From positions 62,001-126,000 of the forward strand of contig JAJUGJ010000006.1 of the NCBI GenBank assembly GCA_029268225.1: a DNA stretch of 64,000 nt. The letters are read 5' to 3'. The position numbers were made by a program, and so were the translations under genes. Below, piece by piece: positions 52,801 to 62,194 of the stretch. The notes below the pieces were generated by a model that was not told the origin of the DNA, searched no databases, and was given only the letters and a program-made list of their open reading frames with translations. Origin of the DNA: Burkholderiales bacterium (lineage in GTDB: Bacteria; Pseudomonadota; Gammaproteobacteria; Burkholderiales; Burkholderiaceae_C). Every line of letters starts with the position of its first letter. The first letter of the stretch is position 1.

Positions 52801-54284
52801 GCTGCTCGCCCTCGGGCCATCACGCGCGTGATCGTTGCCAGAATCATGGGCTCGATGCCGTCGGGCTTCCGGGCAAGAGCCCAGGTTCCCAACAGCCAGC
52901 TGGTGTAGAAAACACCCCCCACCAGCACCTTCAAGGCCAACTCGATCCCGGCCACATCGCTGATGTGGAACGAGGTCAGCAGGACATACATCAGGATGCT
53001 GCCTGTCAATGGCCTGACGTACGTGGCAAGCGAGCGCTTCGCGGGCAACCGCATGTGCTTTTGCGTGGCAAAAATCACCAGCATGGCATGTACCAAGCCG
53101 CTGAGCAGTCTGGCCATCATCAGGCCAATCAGCTTGTACGCAGGAGTCAGCGCCAGTGCCAGCAATGAAAACACCAGGAATTCGAACCAGACGATCTTGC
53201 TCTGAACCTTGACATGGCCGGCGACATTCATCAGCGTGTTGAGAGGGCCGGTGAGGTACTGGACCACGCCGATCATGGCAAAGCCTGCGACAAAGGGCGC
53301 GGCTTCGAGCCACTGCGGCCCCAGCAGCACACGCGTCGCCTCCAGGCTGACTGCCGCCAAACCAAATCCCATGGGAATGGTGATGGCATTCACGGTAGAC
53401 AGGGTGCGCAAGGTGGCACTCTTCGCACGTTCCCAGTCAGACTGCATTGAAGCGAGAATTGGAAACAAGGGGCGAGTGAGTGTGGGGCCAAGTTCGCCCG
53501 TCGGAAGTTGTCCGATGTCAGCCCCGACGGTGAACAGACCATACTCGCGCGTGTCCCCAATCTTGCCTGCAATGATCTGGTCGGTGCGCTTGAGCACAAA
53601 GTTTCCGATCCCGGTGATCAGCAGCCACTTCGATATCTGCCAAATCTCGGGAATGCGAGACAGGCACCAGTTGGGACGATACGCGTGCAAGCGGTAGCTC
53701 AGAACGAACTCGCACACATAGCCAGCCAAGATGCCGCAGACCAGCGCGCGGTAGTCCCGAAAATACAAGGCTGTGGCCAAGGTGAACACGACGGACGTGA
53801 TTTTGGTGAAAACAGCAGAGCGGTATTCAACCCCGAACTGCAGATCACGGTAAGCCAGCGCCATACCGATGTTGGAAAACCCCATGAACGCCATGCCACC
53901 AGCCACGATCCAAAGCACGTTTTGTACGCGTGGTTCCGTGAAGTACTGCGCCGAGAATGGCGCCAGCACAGCCAGCACGATGGCCATGACGATGCCCTGA
54001 ATGGCGCGCAAGGTCCAGGCCGAGTTGATCTGATCTGTGTCCGGGTTGCCGATTCTGACGAGGGCCTGATTGGATCCCGCGTTCAAAAAAGCATCCACCA
54101 GTCCGACGACCAGAAAAGCCAGGGCGACCACACCATAATCTTGGGGTGCCAAAAAGCGCGCCAAAATGAATGTGCTGAGCAGGCCAATGCCCTTAACAGA
54201 CCAGCGCATGCCAAGAGCCCACAAAGCGCCTTGAACCAGCGATGCCTTTGGGTCCTCGACAGGTGCTGGCGCATTGACCGTCAT
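52797..54284 (-). CDS. Polysaccharide flippase (Wzx-like)
   Basis: A 495-residue inner-membrane transporter of the MOP/MATE superfamily with about 12-14 hydrophobic helices. It begins with a short polar tail (MTVNAPAPVEDPKASLVQ) and ALWALGMRWSVKGIGLLSTF, the family opening, and GNFVLKRTDQIIAGKIGD, a flippase segment. It should flip lipid-linked repeat units. ATG 54284 is used; a codon 10 residues earlier is possible. It is coupled to the preceding gene by a 4-base overlap. Confidence 0.92.
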   Translation of the reverse strand: MTVNAPAPVEDPKASLVQGALWALGMRWSVKGIGLLSTFILARFLAPQDYGVVALAFLVVGLVDAFLNAGSNQALVRIGNPDTDQINSAWTLRAIQGIVMAIVLAVLAPFSAQYFTEPRVQNVLWIVAGGMAFMGFSNIGMALAYRDLQFGVEYRSAVFTKITSVVFTLATALYFRDYRALVCGILAGYVCEFVLSYRLHAYRPNWCLSRIPEIWQISKWLLITGIGNFVLKRTDQIIAGKIGDTREYGLFTVGADIGQLPTGELGPTLTRPLFPILASMQSDWERAKSATLRTLSTVNAITIPMGFGLAAVSLEATRVLLGPQWLEAAPFVAGFAMIGVVQYLTGPLNTLMNVAGHVKVQSKIVWFEFLVFSLLALALTPAYKLIGLMMARLLSGLVHAMLVIFATQKHMRLPAKRSLATYVRPLTGSILMYVLLTSFHISDVAGIELALKVLVGGVFYTSWLLGTWALARKPDGIEPMILATITRVMARGRAA

Positions 54285-55255
54285 GTGGCGGCCCTCTTTC
54301 GAGGCGAGGCCCACTGTGTGACCTGCCAGGCGACGAGCCTCAGCGGGTGGGGCAATTTCACGATCTTCTTTTTTACTTCGAACTTGGCGCCTGCGAGGTG
54401 CAAGTGTGGCTGGGCGAGTGCTTGTTTTGCATGTGCAAAGTCACCTGCGGCGAATGCCGCATTGAACGCCAAGCCGCTATGACGCTCAATTTCCTGAAGG
54501 ATTTCACCTGCGTAGCGACTGGCTGGGGGATGTTGCTCCAGGCAGTGTTTCAACACCTTGGCGGCCCCTAGATGCAGACGCACGGCACTGTCCGACTGGC
54601 TGCCCGTGTGGTAGCGAACACGCACCAGTGGGCGCCGATACAAGGCGACATGACCGTTGGCAATGGCTCTCAGGTTGAACTCCCAATCTTCAGTGACGAC
54701 CCGCCGGAAGGAAGGGTCAAATCCTCCGATTCTCTGGTAGAACGCGGTCTTGACCGTCATGCCGGTGACCCACATACAGGGGTATCGAATGGACTTGATG
54801 TACAGATCGGGGATGTTGACGTAGAAGCCTTGATTAATTTCGGCACCATCAAAGTAGCCCGGAGGGGCCGCGAAAAACTTGTCTGGGTACCAAGGGCGCG
54901 CGTCGAATGTTGAAAAGTTCGTATAGGTGACGTCAGTGTCCGGGTGCGAGGCAAGCCACGTCGACATGACCTCGACGTATTCGGGGTCGAGAAGATCATC
55001 AGAATCACAGAAAGCCACGCGATCTGCCACTGCAGCGTCCACCCCGACGTTGCGTGCCTTTTGTACGCCCTGGTTCTCGGTACGGATGTAGCGTATGCGA
55101 TCACCAAACTGCGCGACGGCTTGAGCGGTGTCATCCGTTGAGCCGTCGTCGACCACAATGATCTCGCGGAAGGGGACCGTCTGGGCCAAGGCGCTGCGCA
55201 AGGTCTGCGGCAGCAGTGCCCCTCGGTTGTATGCGGGAATGATGAGGCTGAACAT
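54281..55255 (-). CDS. Family 2 glycosyltransferase
   Basis: A 324-residue GT-A enzyme: FSLIIPAYNRGALLPQTLRS, VVDDGSTDDTAQAV, AFCDSDDLLDPEYV and VVTEDWEFNLRAI. ATG 55255 begins at the fold's first strand. It lies 1 base after the CapK-like gene and overlaps the flippase by 4 bases. It is the first transferase of the minus-strand operon and might attach an early sugar. Confidence 0.9.
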   Translation of the reverse strand: MFSLIIPAYNRGALLPQTLRSALAQTVPFREIIVVDDGSTDDTAQAVAQFGDRIRYIRTENQGVQKARNVGVDAAVADRVAFCDSDDLLDPEYVEVMSTWLASHPDTDVTYTNFSTFDARPWYPDKFFAAPPGYFDGAEINQGFYVNIPDLYIKSIRYPCMWVTGMTVKTAFYQRIGGFDPSFRRVVTEDWEFNLRAIANGHVALYRRPLVRVRYHTGSQSDSAVRLHLGAAKVLKHCLEQHPPASRYAGEILQEIERHSGLAFNAAFAAGDFAHAKQALAQPHLHLAGAKFEVKKKIVKLPHPLRLVAWQVTQWASPRKRAAT

Positions 55256-55256
55256 G

Positions 55257-56609
55257 TCAACGACCAGAGAAGGGCGGGGGCTGCCGTTTGAGCCAGTCAT
55301 TGCGAATGATGAGCAGCTTCCCATTTTGAGTCAGTTCGGGCTTGCCCCATTCAATCAGCCACGACACTTCGGTGCCGATTTTCTCTTGTAGGAACTGGCG
55401 AACCTGATCCTCGGTCATGGCAAAACCTGTGCCGCGCTCAAGCCTTACGCGCACTTGGTTAGCATCTGTCTGTATGAATTGATAGCTGGACAGTCCTTCA
55501 ATCCAACGCATGACCAAGGTCAGGCCAGGCATGGGAACCTTCCTTCCACTGGGGAAGTGCAAGACATCGCCAGTTCGGCCGTCTACCGGGCCGATGCGGG
55601 GCCAGCGAACCCCCGATGGGGCGGTGTCAAAGCTGTGCCAATGAACCCGATCGCCAGTTTCGTAGCGGATGAAGGGCATGGCCTGGTTGGAGAACAGGGT
55701 GGCGACCGCCCGCCCCGTCTGCTTCAGCGCCCGAATCTGGCGGTTGTCATCGTCCAGAATTTCGAGAATACCCCGGTGAAATGACAGATGCAGTCCGTCC
55801 TGCTCCGGGCCTTCGCAGGCATGCAGTCCGCCATCGTTGAGGCCATATTGGTCCAACACCTTCACCTTCAGTACGTTCTGAATGCGCTGCCTCACTTCTG
55901 GCAGCATCACTTCTGCAGTACAGATGACCCCTTGAAGAGCGGTTGGTCTGGTGCCCAGTTGCTCCAAGTACTCGCACAACTCCTTGATGGAGTTGGGGTA
56001 GCCATAAATCAGGCGTATCTTGTGAAAGTGTGGCGTCTGGGTGAGCGCACGAGTGCGCTCTAGGCTCAGGTTGGACCCGCTGGTGACCCATCTGTTCATC
56101 ACCTTGTCTGCGAGCGTGCGTTTGTCTCCCAATCCAATGCCGACGGACTCCCCGCCTACGATGAGAAACGGATCACCGATGCGATAACCCGCCCAAGACC
56201 AGCCCATGTACATATGGGCCCAGGCCAGTTGTTCATCGCGGTAGGTCATCCGGAAAATGATGGGACGCCCTGTGCTGCCCCCCGTGCGGGCCTCGGTGCT
56301 TTTGACCCTCGGGTCGGTCGTCACCAGGGTGCTCAGGTGCTCACGCACATGATCTTTGGTGAGAATGGGGAGCCTCTGGAGATCGGCGATGGTTTGAATG
56401 GCTCGGGGGTCGTCGATCGCACCGCGCCAGTGATCTCGATAAAACGGGATGTACCGCCAGCAGTAAGCAACGATTTCTCTGAGGTGCTGCTCTTGGAAAG
56501 CGCGAATCTGCTCAGGGCTCCAGCTGATTCTTGACCGCATCAGTCGAAAGAGCGCAATCCGCTGCGGCACGGACGCCGTGATCAGGAATCGATGAAGGAG
56601 TTGGTTCAT
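55257..56609 (-). CDS. CapK-like acyl-adenylate ligase (phenylacetate-CoA ligase family)
   Basis: A 450-residue adenylate-forming enzyme of the PaaK/CapK family, frequent in surface-polysaccharide clusters. The ATP loop is EARTGGSTGRPIIF (about 118-131), then YGYPNSIKELCEYLE, and DQYGLNDGGLHACEGPEQDG (acceptor-binding). The C-terminal GKLLIIRND holds the usual catalytic Lys. It probably activates an organic acid for transfer to a sugar. ATG 56609 is chosen because it matches the usual N-terminus and overlaps the beta-helix gene by 4 bases. Confidence 0.88.
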   Translation of the reverse strand: MNQLLHRFLITASVPQRIALFRLMRSRISWSPEQIRAFQEQHLREIVAYCWRYIPFYRDHWRGAIDDPRAIQTIADLQRLPILTKDHVREHLSTLVTTDPRVKSTEARTGGSTGRPIIFRMTYRDEQLAWAHMYMGWSWAGYRIGDPFLIVGGESVGIGLGDKRTLADKVMNRWVTSGSNLSLERTRALTQTPHFHKIRLIYGYPNSIKELCEYLEQLGTRPTALQGVICTAEVMLPEVRQRIQNVLKVKVLDQYGLNDGGLHACEGPEQDGLHLSFHRGILEILDDDNRQIRALKQTGRAVATLFSNQAMPFIRYETGDRVHWHSFDTAPSGVRWPRIGPVDGRTGDVLHFPSGRKVPMPGLTLVMRWIEGLSSYQFIQTDANQVRVRLERGTGFAMTEDQVRQFLQEKIGTEVSWLIEWGKPELTQNGKLLIIRNDWLKRQPPPFSGR

Positions 56610-58156
56610 GGTTGCGGAGGTGTCGCTGGCACCGAGGCATTGCAAGCGCGGGCATCACCAAAGGCGCCCGGCAATGAGCGGGCTGCGCGTGGGAGCCCAC
56701 AGAAATCATCACGGACCAGCGGGTGCGTGGGGATTGGCTCTGGCATGTGACGCCAGGTGAAATCAAGTCGGAAAGGGTCTTGCATGTGCTCTGGCACACC
56801 GCGTTGAAGATTGACGGTGCTGGTCAGCGTCCCACCACGACGTGCATTGATGGCGCCATCGACAACGTTGCCATAGACCTCTGCATCTGAGGGAATGCCT
56901 CGCACACCGATCCCGTAGGTGTTGATCACTGTGTTGTGGGCAATCACGGATTGGATCGCACGGTTGTTGTCCACACCGAAATCATTGCAGTTCATGATGA
57001 CGTTGTTGATGACGATTCCAGCTTTGTGTTCGTATATGCACTCTTTGTCCGGGCAAAAAGGCTTCTCCGTCAACCCGCCGCCAAGGGAGATGCCAACGCG
57101 CGAACCGAAGTGGGAAATGTCACCATCTGTGGAGCAGACCAGAATGTTGCGTTCAATGCGGCCACCTTCAGCGCCACCTTTCATGAACACGCCATACGAA
57201 GCATTCTTGCCCCAGTGTTTGACGAAGTGGCTGACGTGATTGTCTGAAACGATCCATCTGCTGGCACCCACCAAGTCAAAAGGCGTCAAGGCACCGTGTC
57301 CGTATGCCTTGTCGTTGGTCAGTGTGTTGAACTGCAGTAAGCCGTTGTCGGGAAATTGTCCGCGTTCACCGTTCACTTTGATGTGCGCGGCGAAGTTGCG
57401 AATGAGGTTGTTGCGAATGACCACATTGCGTCCACCGCCTACAACGTGAAATGCATGCTCACATGGCGTGTCTCTCTCGCCGCAATGCCCCTCAATCGTC
57501 AGGTTTTCGTAGATCCAATAAGCGCGATCTTGATGGATCGTCCCCGAATTGATCTCGATGGTCACAGTCCCTGGGATCTCGGCTCGTACGATGATGGGCT
57601 GTGACGCCGTTCCGTCGTTCTTGGGTTGAAGCCAGCCGCTCAGCATGTAGCGGCCCGGCATCAGGAGAATCACATCACCAGCGCGCGCGCGCGCCGCAGC
57701 AGCCTTAAGCTCAGTCGCATCGTGCACGCCATGTGTTGCGCCCAGCATCGGTGACGCAGGTATCGCATCCGCTTGACGGCGCAGGTTGAGCACTTCAAGC
57801 GCCTTGGGGTGCCCGGCTTGATCGTAGGTTTGGGGGGGCAGCACGACACGTTGCTGCCCCTTGCTCATGGTGTCAATCAGAGATCGAGGTGTGACGACAG
57901 GTCGTTCGATCCGACGCTGCGCAGCATACAGAACCGGATGGGCGATTTGCTCCAGAGTCGGATGCCCTTCCAGGCGCTCAAGCGTATATCGGATGAGTTC
58001 GCCAGCGGTGCGGTAGTTGATCTCTTCCCAGACGGAATAGCCTGTTTTGGATTCGCGCGCAAGGATGAGCACGCCACCCACCAAGAGGAGCACGACCATG
58101 AGAAGAGCCAGACAAACTCTCGGGACTCGCCTGTGCTGATTTGTGGGGGTCGACAT
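56606..58156 (-). CDS. Membrane-anchored parallel beta-helix protein (chondroitinase B / PL6-like)
   Basis: A 516-residue protein with an N-terminal membrane anchor (about 13-33, VCLALLMVVLLLVGGVLIL). From about residue 150 it has the PL6/chondroitinase-B opening LKAAAARARAGDVILLMPGRY and WLQPKNDGTASQPIIVRAE, then repeated beta-helix turns. It probably acts on an exopolysaccharide in the periplasm, cutting or trimming it. Catalytic Lys/Arg residues of PL6 are not securely identified by eye, so activity is inference. A (GC)7 run lies in the coding region at 57681-57694. Confidence 0.82.
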   Translation of the reverse strand: MSTPTNQHRRVPRVCLALLMVVLLLVGGVLILARESKTGYSVWEEINYRTAGELIRYTLERLEGHPTLEQIAHPVLYAAQRRIERPVVTPRSLIDTMSKGQQRVVLPPQTYDQAGHPKALEVLNLRRQADAIPASPMLGATHGVHDATELKAAAARARAGDVILLMPGRYMLSGWLQPKNDGTASQPIIVRAEIPGTVTIEINSGTIHQDRAYWIYENLTIEGHCGERDTPCEHAFHVVGGGRNVVIRNNLIRNFAAHIKVNGERGQFPDNGLLQFNTLTNDKAYGHGALTPFDLVGASRWIVSDNHVSHFVKHWGKNASYGVFMKGGAEGGRIERNILVCSTDGDISHFGSRVGISLGGGLTEKPFCPDKECIYEHKAGIVINNVIMNCNDFGVDNNRAIQSVIAHNTVINTYGIGVRGIPSDAEVYGNVVDGAINARRGGTLTSTVNLQRGVPEHMQDPFRLDFTWRHMPEPIPTHPLVRDDFCGLPRAARSLPGAFGDARACNASVPATPPQP

Positions 58157-58162
58157 GGGTCT

Positions 58163-60145
58163 TCAGTGGAGCTTGCCCGCTAGTTTCATGTGGCTGGCTA
58201 TTTGTTGAAGGGTGGGGATGAGCAGTTGGCTTCCGCGTTCACTGAGGTGGTTTGAGTCTAGGTAGACAGGCAGCCCGTCGATCATGCCTTCGCATTTTCC
58301 ATTCGGGCAGAACGTGTCAGTGGCGTCGAGAAGCACGACGTTACATTTTTCCTTGGCTGCGTCTTGAGCTTGCCAAACCCATTCGTTTCGCGTCTTGTAA
58401 TCCGCGATCGGCATATGAATTTCTATTGGGGTGCCAAACATGATGCGGCGTATGGCAGTTTGGGGGACGTGAACAGGCATTTCCGGGATGGGTCTAAGCA
58501 TGAAAACTTGCCGATGGCGGGCCAGCTCGCACGCGGTCTGTGTGAGGGCCGTTGCCATTTCACGAATCGATTCTGCTGTGGCCTGCTGGGTGGGCTCGCT
58601 GATGTAACCCACAGGAACGTTCTGATGGCGTCCGGATTCGTTCAACCCGATGGCTTGGATGGCGTACCGCCCGACCAACAGAGCGGGGTACTGCGGTGGT
58701 TGTTTCGACAACATGTCTTGAACCCAGCGGTTATGGGCTTCACAGTTGTAGTCGGCGTCCCGTTTCAAATTGGCATATATGTTTGATTTGAGTCCCTTGA
58801 TCAGCGGGCAGCCCACATAACTGATTGGAATCCATGTCAGATTTGGCAACGCTCGGGTTGCCGCGGGCATCATGGGTAAGACGTGAGAGTCGCCAATCAC
58901 CAGAATTTTTGTGCTTGAATGCCCAAACTCACACATCGGCGACGCCACGCCAGATGTCCCTTCGCACTCCTTGGCACGATGAGGGGTTTTTTGCTGCTCT
59001 GCCATGATGGCTTGCGCCTCGATTGGGAGTCGCGAGGGGAAACCTTGTGCTCGCCATACCATGAAGCCCAGCGCGCTGACACATATCGTTGCTGCCGAGA
59101 CGGCTATCAGCGTGATCTTGACGTTTTGTGCAGTCAGAATTCTCCTGCTTGGTCGTTCCACAAAGCGATAAGACAGCATCGCGATGACGACAGCGACAAA
59201 CAGCCCGGATGGGATGGCCCAAGGGGATTGGCGCCACTCCAGGGTGACCAAGACGACGTATACGGGCCAATGCCACAGATACAAGGAATATGAGCGTTCG
59301 CCAACCCATTGAACCCAGCGGTGGTGAGTGAGGGCGGTGGGGTAACCTCCGGCGATCACGAGCATGGTGCCAGTCACAGGCGCAAGCGTCCCCCAGTGGG
59401 GCCATGGTGTTTCTGGCGTAAACAGTAAAATGGAACTGGCAATCAAGGATAAACCTGTGAAGGACAGCGTCTTTCTGAATTTTTCCGGTACATGGCTGTG
59501 GCTCGTGGAGGATAATATCCCTCCAGCCAATAACTCCCATGCCCGTGTGTGCAGCAGGTAGAAGGATGCAGTGCCGTCACGCGGGGTCAAGAGCAATGCA
59601 GCAAGCAGTGATGTCAATAAAATCACTGTCAAGGTCCATTGCTGTGTTGAAGTGCCTCTCTTTATTTTCCAAGCAGTCCATGAAATGATGGGCAGAATAA
59701 GATAAAACTGCCATTCAACCGAAAGAGACCAAGTGTGAAGTAGCCACTTCTCGTGGGATGTGGAGTCGAAGTATCCTGCGCTGAGCCAATACTCGATATT
59801 GGAAATGAAGAGCAGGCTGTAAACCGCATGGCTGGCCAGGGATTTGTAATCTGATGGAGGTAAGGCGAACCATCCCAGGAGGAGTAGCGTGACGCACAGT
59901 GCCAACAAGGCGGGAATAATGCGGCGAGCCCGTGCCGACCAGAAATCGAGAAATTTGAATGAGTCCTCTTTCAGTTCTCGTTGGACAATCCCTGTCATCA
60001 GGAAACCGGAGATGACAAAAAATACATCTACGCCAGCAAAACCGCCAGCAAAGCCCGGTATCTCAAAGTGGTAAAGCAGGACGGCAATGACAGCCCAGGC
60101 GCGCAGTCCATTGATGTCTAGCCTGAAGCCGGTTGTTGGGTACAT
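58163..60145 (-). CDS. OafA/YrhL-type O-acyltransferase with SGNH domain
   Basis: A 660-residue membrane protein that puts acyl (usually acetyl) groups on surface sugars. The first 360 residues hold about ten helices with acyltransferase-3 motifs RLDINGLRAWAVIAVLLYHF, FVISGFLMTG and HTWSLSVEWQFYLI. A periplasmic SGNH domain follows: GDSH near residue 413 (nucleophile Ser) and DSNHLS near the C-terminus (Asp and His). ATG 60145 (MYPTTGF) is preferred to a start 15 codons earlier. It is the first gene of the long minus-strand operon and divergent from the CelD-like gene. Confidence 0.92.
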   Translation of the reverse strand: MYPTTGFRLDINGLRAWAVIAVLLYHFEIPGFAGGFAGVDVFFVISGFLMTGIVQRELKEDSFKFLDFWSARARRIIPALLALCVTLLLLGWFALPPSDYKSLASHAVYSLLFISNIEYWLSAGYFDSTSHEKWLLHTWSLSVEWQFYLILPIISWTAWKIKRGTSTQQWTLTVILLTSLLAALLLTPRDGTASFYLLHTRAWELLAGGILSSTSHSHVPEKFRKTLSFTGLSLIASSILLFTPETPWPHWGTLAPVTGTMLVIAGGYPTALTHHRWVQWVGERSYSLYLWHWPVYVVLVTLEWRQSPWAIPSGLFVAVVIAMLSYRFVERPSRRILTAQNVKITLIAVSAATICVSALGFMVWRAQGFPSRLPIEAQAIMAEQQKTPHRAKECEGTSGVASPMCEFGHSSTKILVIGDSHVLPMMPAATRALPNLTWIPISYVGCPLIKGLKSNIYANLKRDADYNCEAHNRWVQDMLSKQPPQYPALLVGRYAIQAIGLNESGRHQNVPVGYISEPTQQATAESIREMATALTQTACELARHRQVFMLRPIPEMPVHVPQTAIRRIMFGTPIEIHMPIADYKTRNEWVWQAQDAAKEKCNVVLLDATDTFCPNGKCEGMIDGLPVYLDSNHLSERGSQLLIPTLQQIASHMKLAGKLH

Positions 60146-60329
60146 GCAGATGCCTGAAATGGACTCATCCCCGATGGGTTGGAGAGGCATTTTCGCTCAA
60201 CATATTGGGGTTTTCGAGTGATCTTCCCCCCTCTGGTGGGGGTGCTGACGCCACTGTCGGTGCTTGGGTTGAATGGCTGTGGCGGAACTCTGCTGCACAA
60301 TCTGACCATTCACACGGCGAGCCTCACAA
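60146..60329. promoter_or_regulatory. Divergent intergenic region with GC palindrome
   Basis: A 184-base gap between the acyltransferase operon and the CelD-like gene. It contains CCCCCTCTGGTGGGGG (60226-60242), similar to the CCCCCTCTGATGAGGGGG hairpin upstream of the XrtA operon. It must hold promoters for both directions; no clear -10/-35 or sigma-54 element could be fixed. Confidence 0.45.
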
Positions 60330-61340
60330 GTGTTCGATACCTCAGCTTGGTTTGAGAATTTGCAGCAATACGGATTGTCGGAACTGCCTGTTAGGGTTCA
60401 CGTCATGGAACTCTTTCGGGCGGATGATGAGGGCGTGATAGGTCGGCTCCATCTGATGCAGTCGGAAGTTGGCGGGCCGTTGCAGGGGCTGAGTAATCAC
60501 TACAGCAGTCTTTTTGGCCCGGTCTGGTCAGAGGGGCGAGGCAAGGAGGTTGATTGGCGCGAGTTGGTCGCCCGCATCAAGCGTTTGCCAGGTGCCAGCG
60601 TGGTCCGGTTGCAACCATTGGAGGTCGACGGGGTCTTCATCCAGGGCATGGAGGGCGGTTTGCGTGCGTGTGGCTACTGCGTCGACCGTTTTTTTTGCTT
60701 TGGGAACTGGTATCACCCCGTCGCTGCTGGTGGCTTTGACCGGTATTGGCTGCAACGTCCGGCGTCGTTGCGTAACACCGTGGAGCGGGCCCGGCGCAGG
60801 TTGAATCGCTCGCATGTATGGCGTATTGACGTTCTGAGCGAGTCGTCCCCGGCCCTGGAGGAGGGGATTGCTGCATACCAGTGCGTTTATGCACACAGCT
60901 GGAAAGCACCCGAGCCCAATGCTGCATTCATGCCGGCTCTGATTCGCATGTTGGCCAGGCAGGGAACTTTGCGCTTGGGAATGCTTTGGTTGGATGGCGA
61001 AGTGGTCGCCGCTCAAGTCTGGATCGTCCAGGATCGCAAGGCCAACATTTTCAAGTTGGCTTATCGGACCGGTTGCGAAAGTCTTTCGGTTGGCTCTGTT
61101 CTGACCGCAGCGCTGATGCGGCATGTGATCGATGTGGACCTTGTTCAGGAGGTGGATTACCTGACCGGTGATGATTTGTACAAAAAGGACTGGATGTCAC
61201 ATCGACGCGAGCGAGTCGGCTTGATTGCGTTCGACAGAAGGCGTTTGCGGGGATGTCTGGCGTGGGTCAGGCACAGTGCAGGCAAGGTATATCGCCGCTA
61301 CATGCCTAAAAAGACAGATGCTCGAGTTATCAGTGCCTGA
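60330..61340 (+). CDS. GNAT/FemAB-like acetyltransferase (CelD-like)
   Basis: A 336-residue protein of the CelD/BioF2-like acetyltransferase group. Segments AAYQCVYAHSWKAPEPNAAFM, RLGMLWLDGEVVAAQVWIV and FKLAYRTGCESLSVGSVLTAAL match that family, with DYLTGDDLYKKDWMS near the C-terminus. It starts with GTG 60330. It could add acyl groups to sugars. A run of eight T residues (60689-60696) lies in the coding sequence, unusual in this GC-rich DNA. It is a single-gene plus-strand unit convergent with the hydrolase genes and overlaps the last by 11 bases. Confidence 0.82.
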   Translation: MFDTSAWFENLQQYGLSELPVRVHVMELFRADDEGVIGRLHLMQSEVGGPLQGLSNHYSSLFGPVWSEGRGKEVDWRELVARIKRLPGASVVRLQPLEVDGVFIQGMEGGLRACGYCVDRFFCFGNWYHPVAAGGFDRYWLQRPASLRNTVERARRRLNRSHVWRIDVLSESSPALEEGIAAYQCVYAHSWKAPEPNAAFMPALIRMLARQGTLRLGMLWLDGEVVAAQVWIVQDRKANIFKLAYRTGCESLSVGSVLTAALMRHVIDVDLVQEVDYLTGDDLYKKDWMSHRRERVGLIAFDRRRLRGCLAWVRHSAGKVYRRYMPKKTDARVISA

Positions 61341-62178
61341 ATCGACTCAGTAGCCATTGCTGAGTCAACTGAACCAACAACTCATGCCCGCCTGGGGTGG
61401 AGCAGGTGTGGTCTGCACCTGGCATGATGTGCTGCTGCACGTTGGGCATTTGCAAACAGCCATGCCATGCTTTGTCAGTTCTGGCGTGATCCATGAACTC
61501 TTGTCCCGTCAGATCTTTCTCGCTGATCAGAAGCAGGATGGGTACTGACAATGCATGCCAGCTTTGTGCCATTTGTTCGTGAAAACTGTGTGTGGCTTGT
61601 CGTTGGCGGAAGCTGGCTCGCAGGTTGCCAAGCAGTTGTTCAATCGCCTTCGGTCCAATGCCGCCGCCGAACAGTTTGCGCCAGAATGACCACTCCGTCA
61701 GACGATGCCCGTAATAGTGCTTGATGTGGGTGCGCGCCAGACCACTGTCCGATCGGACCCACGGGTTGACCAGACACAAGCCAGCGATGCGTGGATCGGG
61801 GCGGTCGGCGCATTGCAGTAGTGCGGCGGATGCGCCGTCGCACGAGCCCCAAAGTACCACTTTCTTTACCTTCGGGGCCTGTCGTATCAAGGCTGCTAAC
61901 GCCGCATCAACTTGTGGCCGCAGGTGCTCGAAATTGTGAATGCTTCCCGTTGCATCCCCCAGCCCGGCAAGATCGAATCGGATCGTTGGAAAACCAGCGA
62001 GAGACAGTTGTCGAGAAAGTGAAACAGATTGTCGGTGTGCCCCCGAGCGGTACTGCAGGCCGCCGGTGATGATGACCACGCCGGTTTCAAAGGAGGCGCT
62101 TTGAGGTTCGGCAACAATTCCCCAAGCGGATGACTCCGTTGTCAGGATTTTGACGGCTGTTTCGACGCAAGTAGACAT
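61330..62178 (-). CDS. Exosortase A-associated hydrolase 1 (alpha/beta fold)
   Basis: An alpha/beta hydrolase of 282 residues. The N-terminus has VVIITGGLQYRSGAHRQSVSLS, then the segment RFDLAGLGDATG and VLWGSCDGASAALL with the nucleophile in G-S-C-D-G (Cys takes the place of Ser), and His in PGADHTCSTPGG. Pairs of such hydrolases near an acyl carrier protein and an acyl-CoA ligase are a hallmark of exosortase A loci (TIGR03100 by my reading). ATG 62178 is preferred to the longer frame. It is the last gene of a three-gene minus-strand unit. Confidence 0.88.
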   Translation of the reverse strand: MSTCVETAVKILTTESSAWGIVAEPQSASFETGVVIITGGLQYRSGAHRQSVSLSRQLSLAGFPTIRFDLAGLGDATGSIHNFEHLRPQVDAALAALIRQAPKVKKVVLWGSCDGASAALLQCADRPDPRIAGLCLVNPWVRSDSGLARTHIKHYYGHRLTEWSFWRKLFGGGIGPKAIEQLLGNLRASFRQRQATHSFHEQMAQSWHALSVPILLLISEKDLTGQEFMDHARTDKAWHGCLQMPNVQQHIMPGADHTCSTPGGHELLVQLTQQWLLSRFRH

Positions 62179-62194
62179 GATGGATGGGCCGCAT

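Noticed and set aside
57681..57694. (GC)7 run in the beta-helix gene as a phase switch
   Set aside because: It codes for Ala-Arg repeats in frame, and the gene is intact; such runs are common in GC-rich coding DNA.
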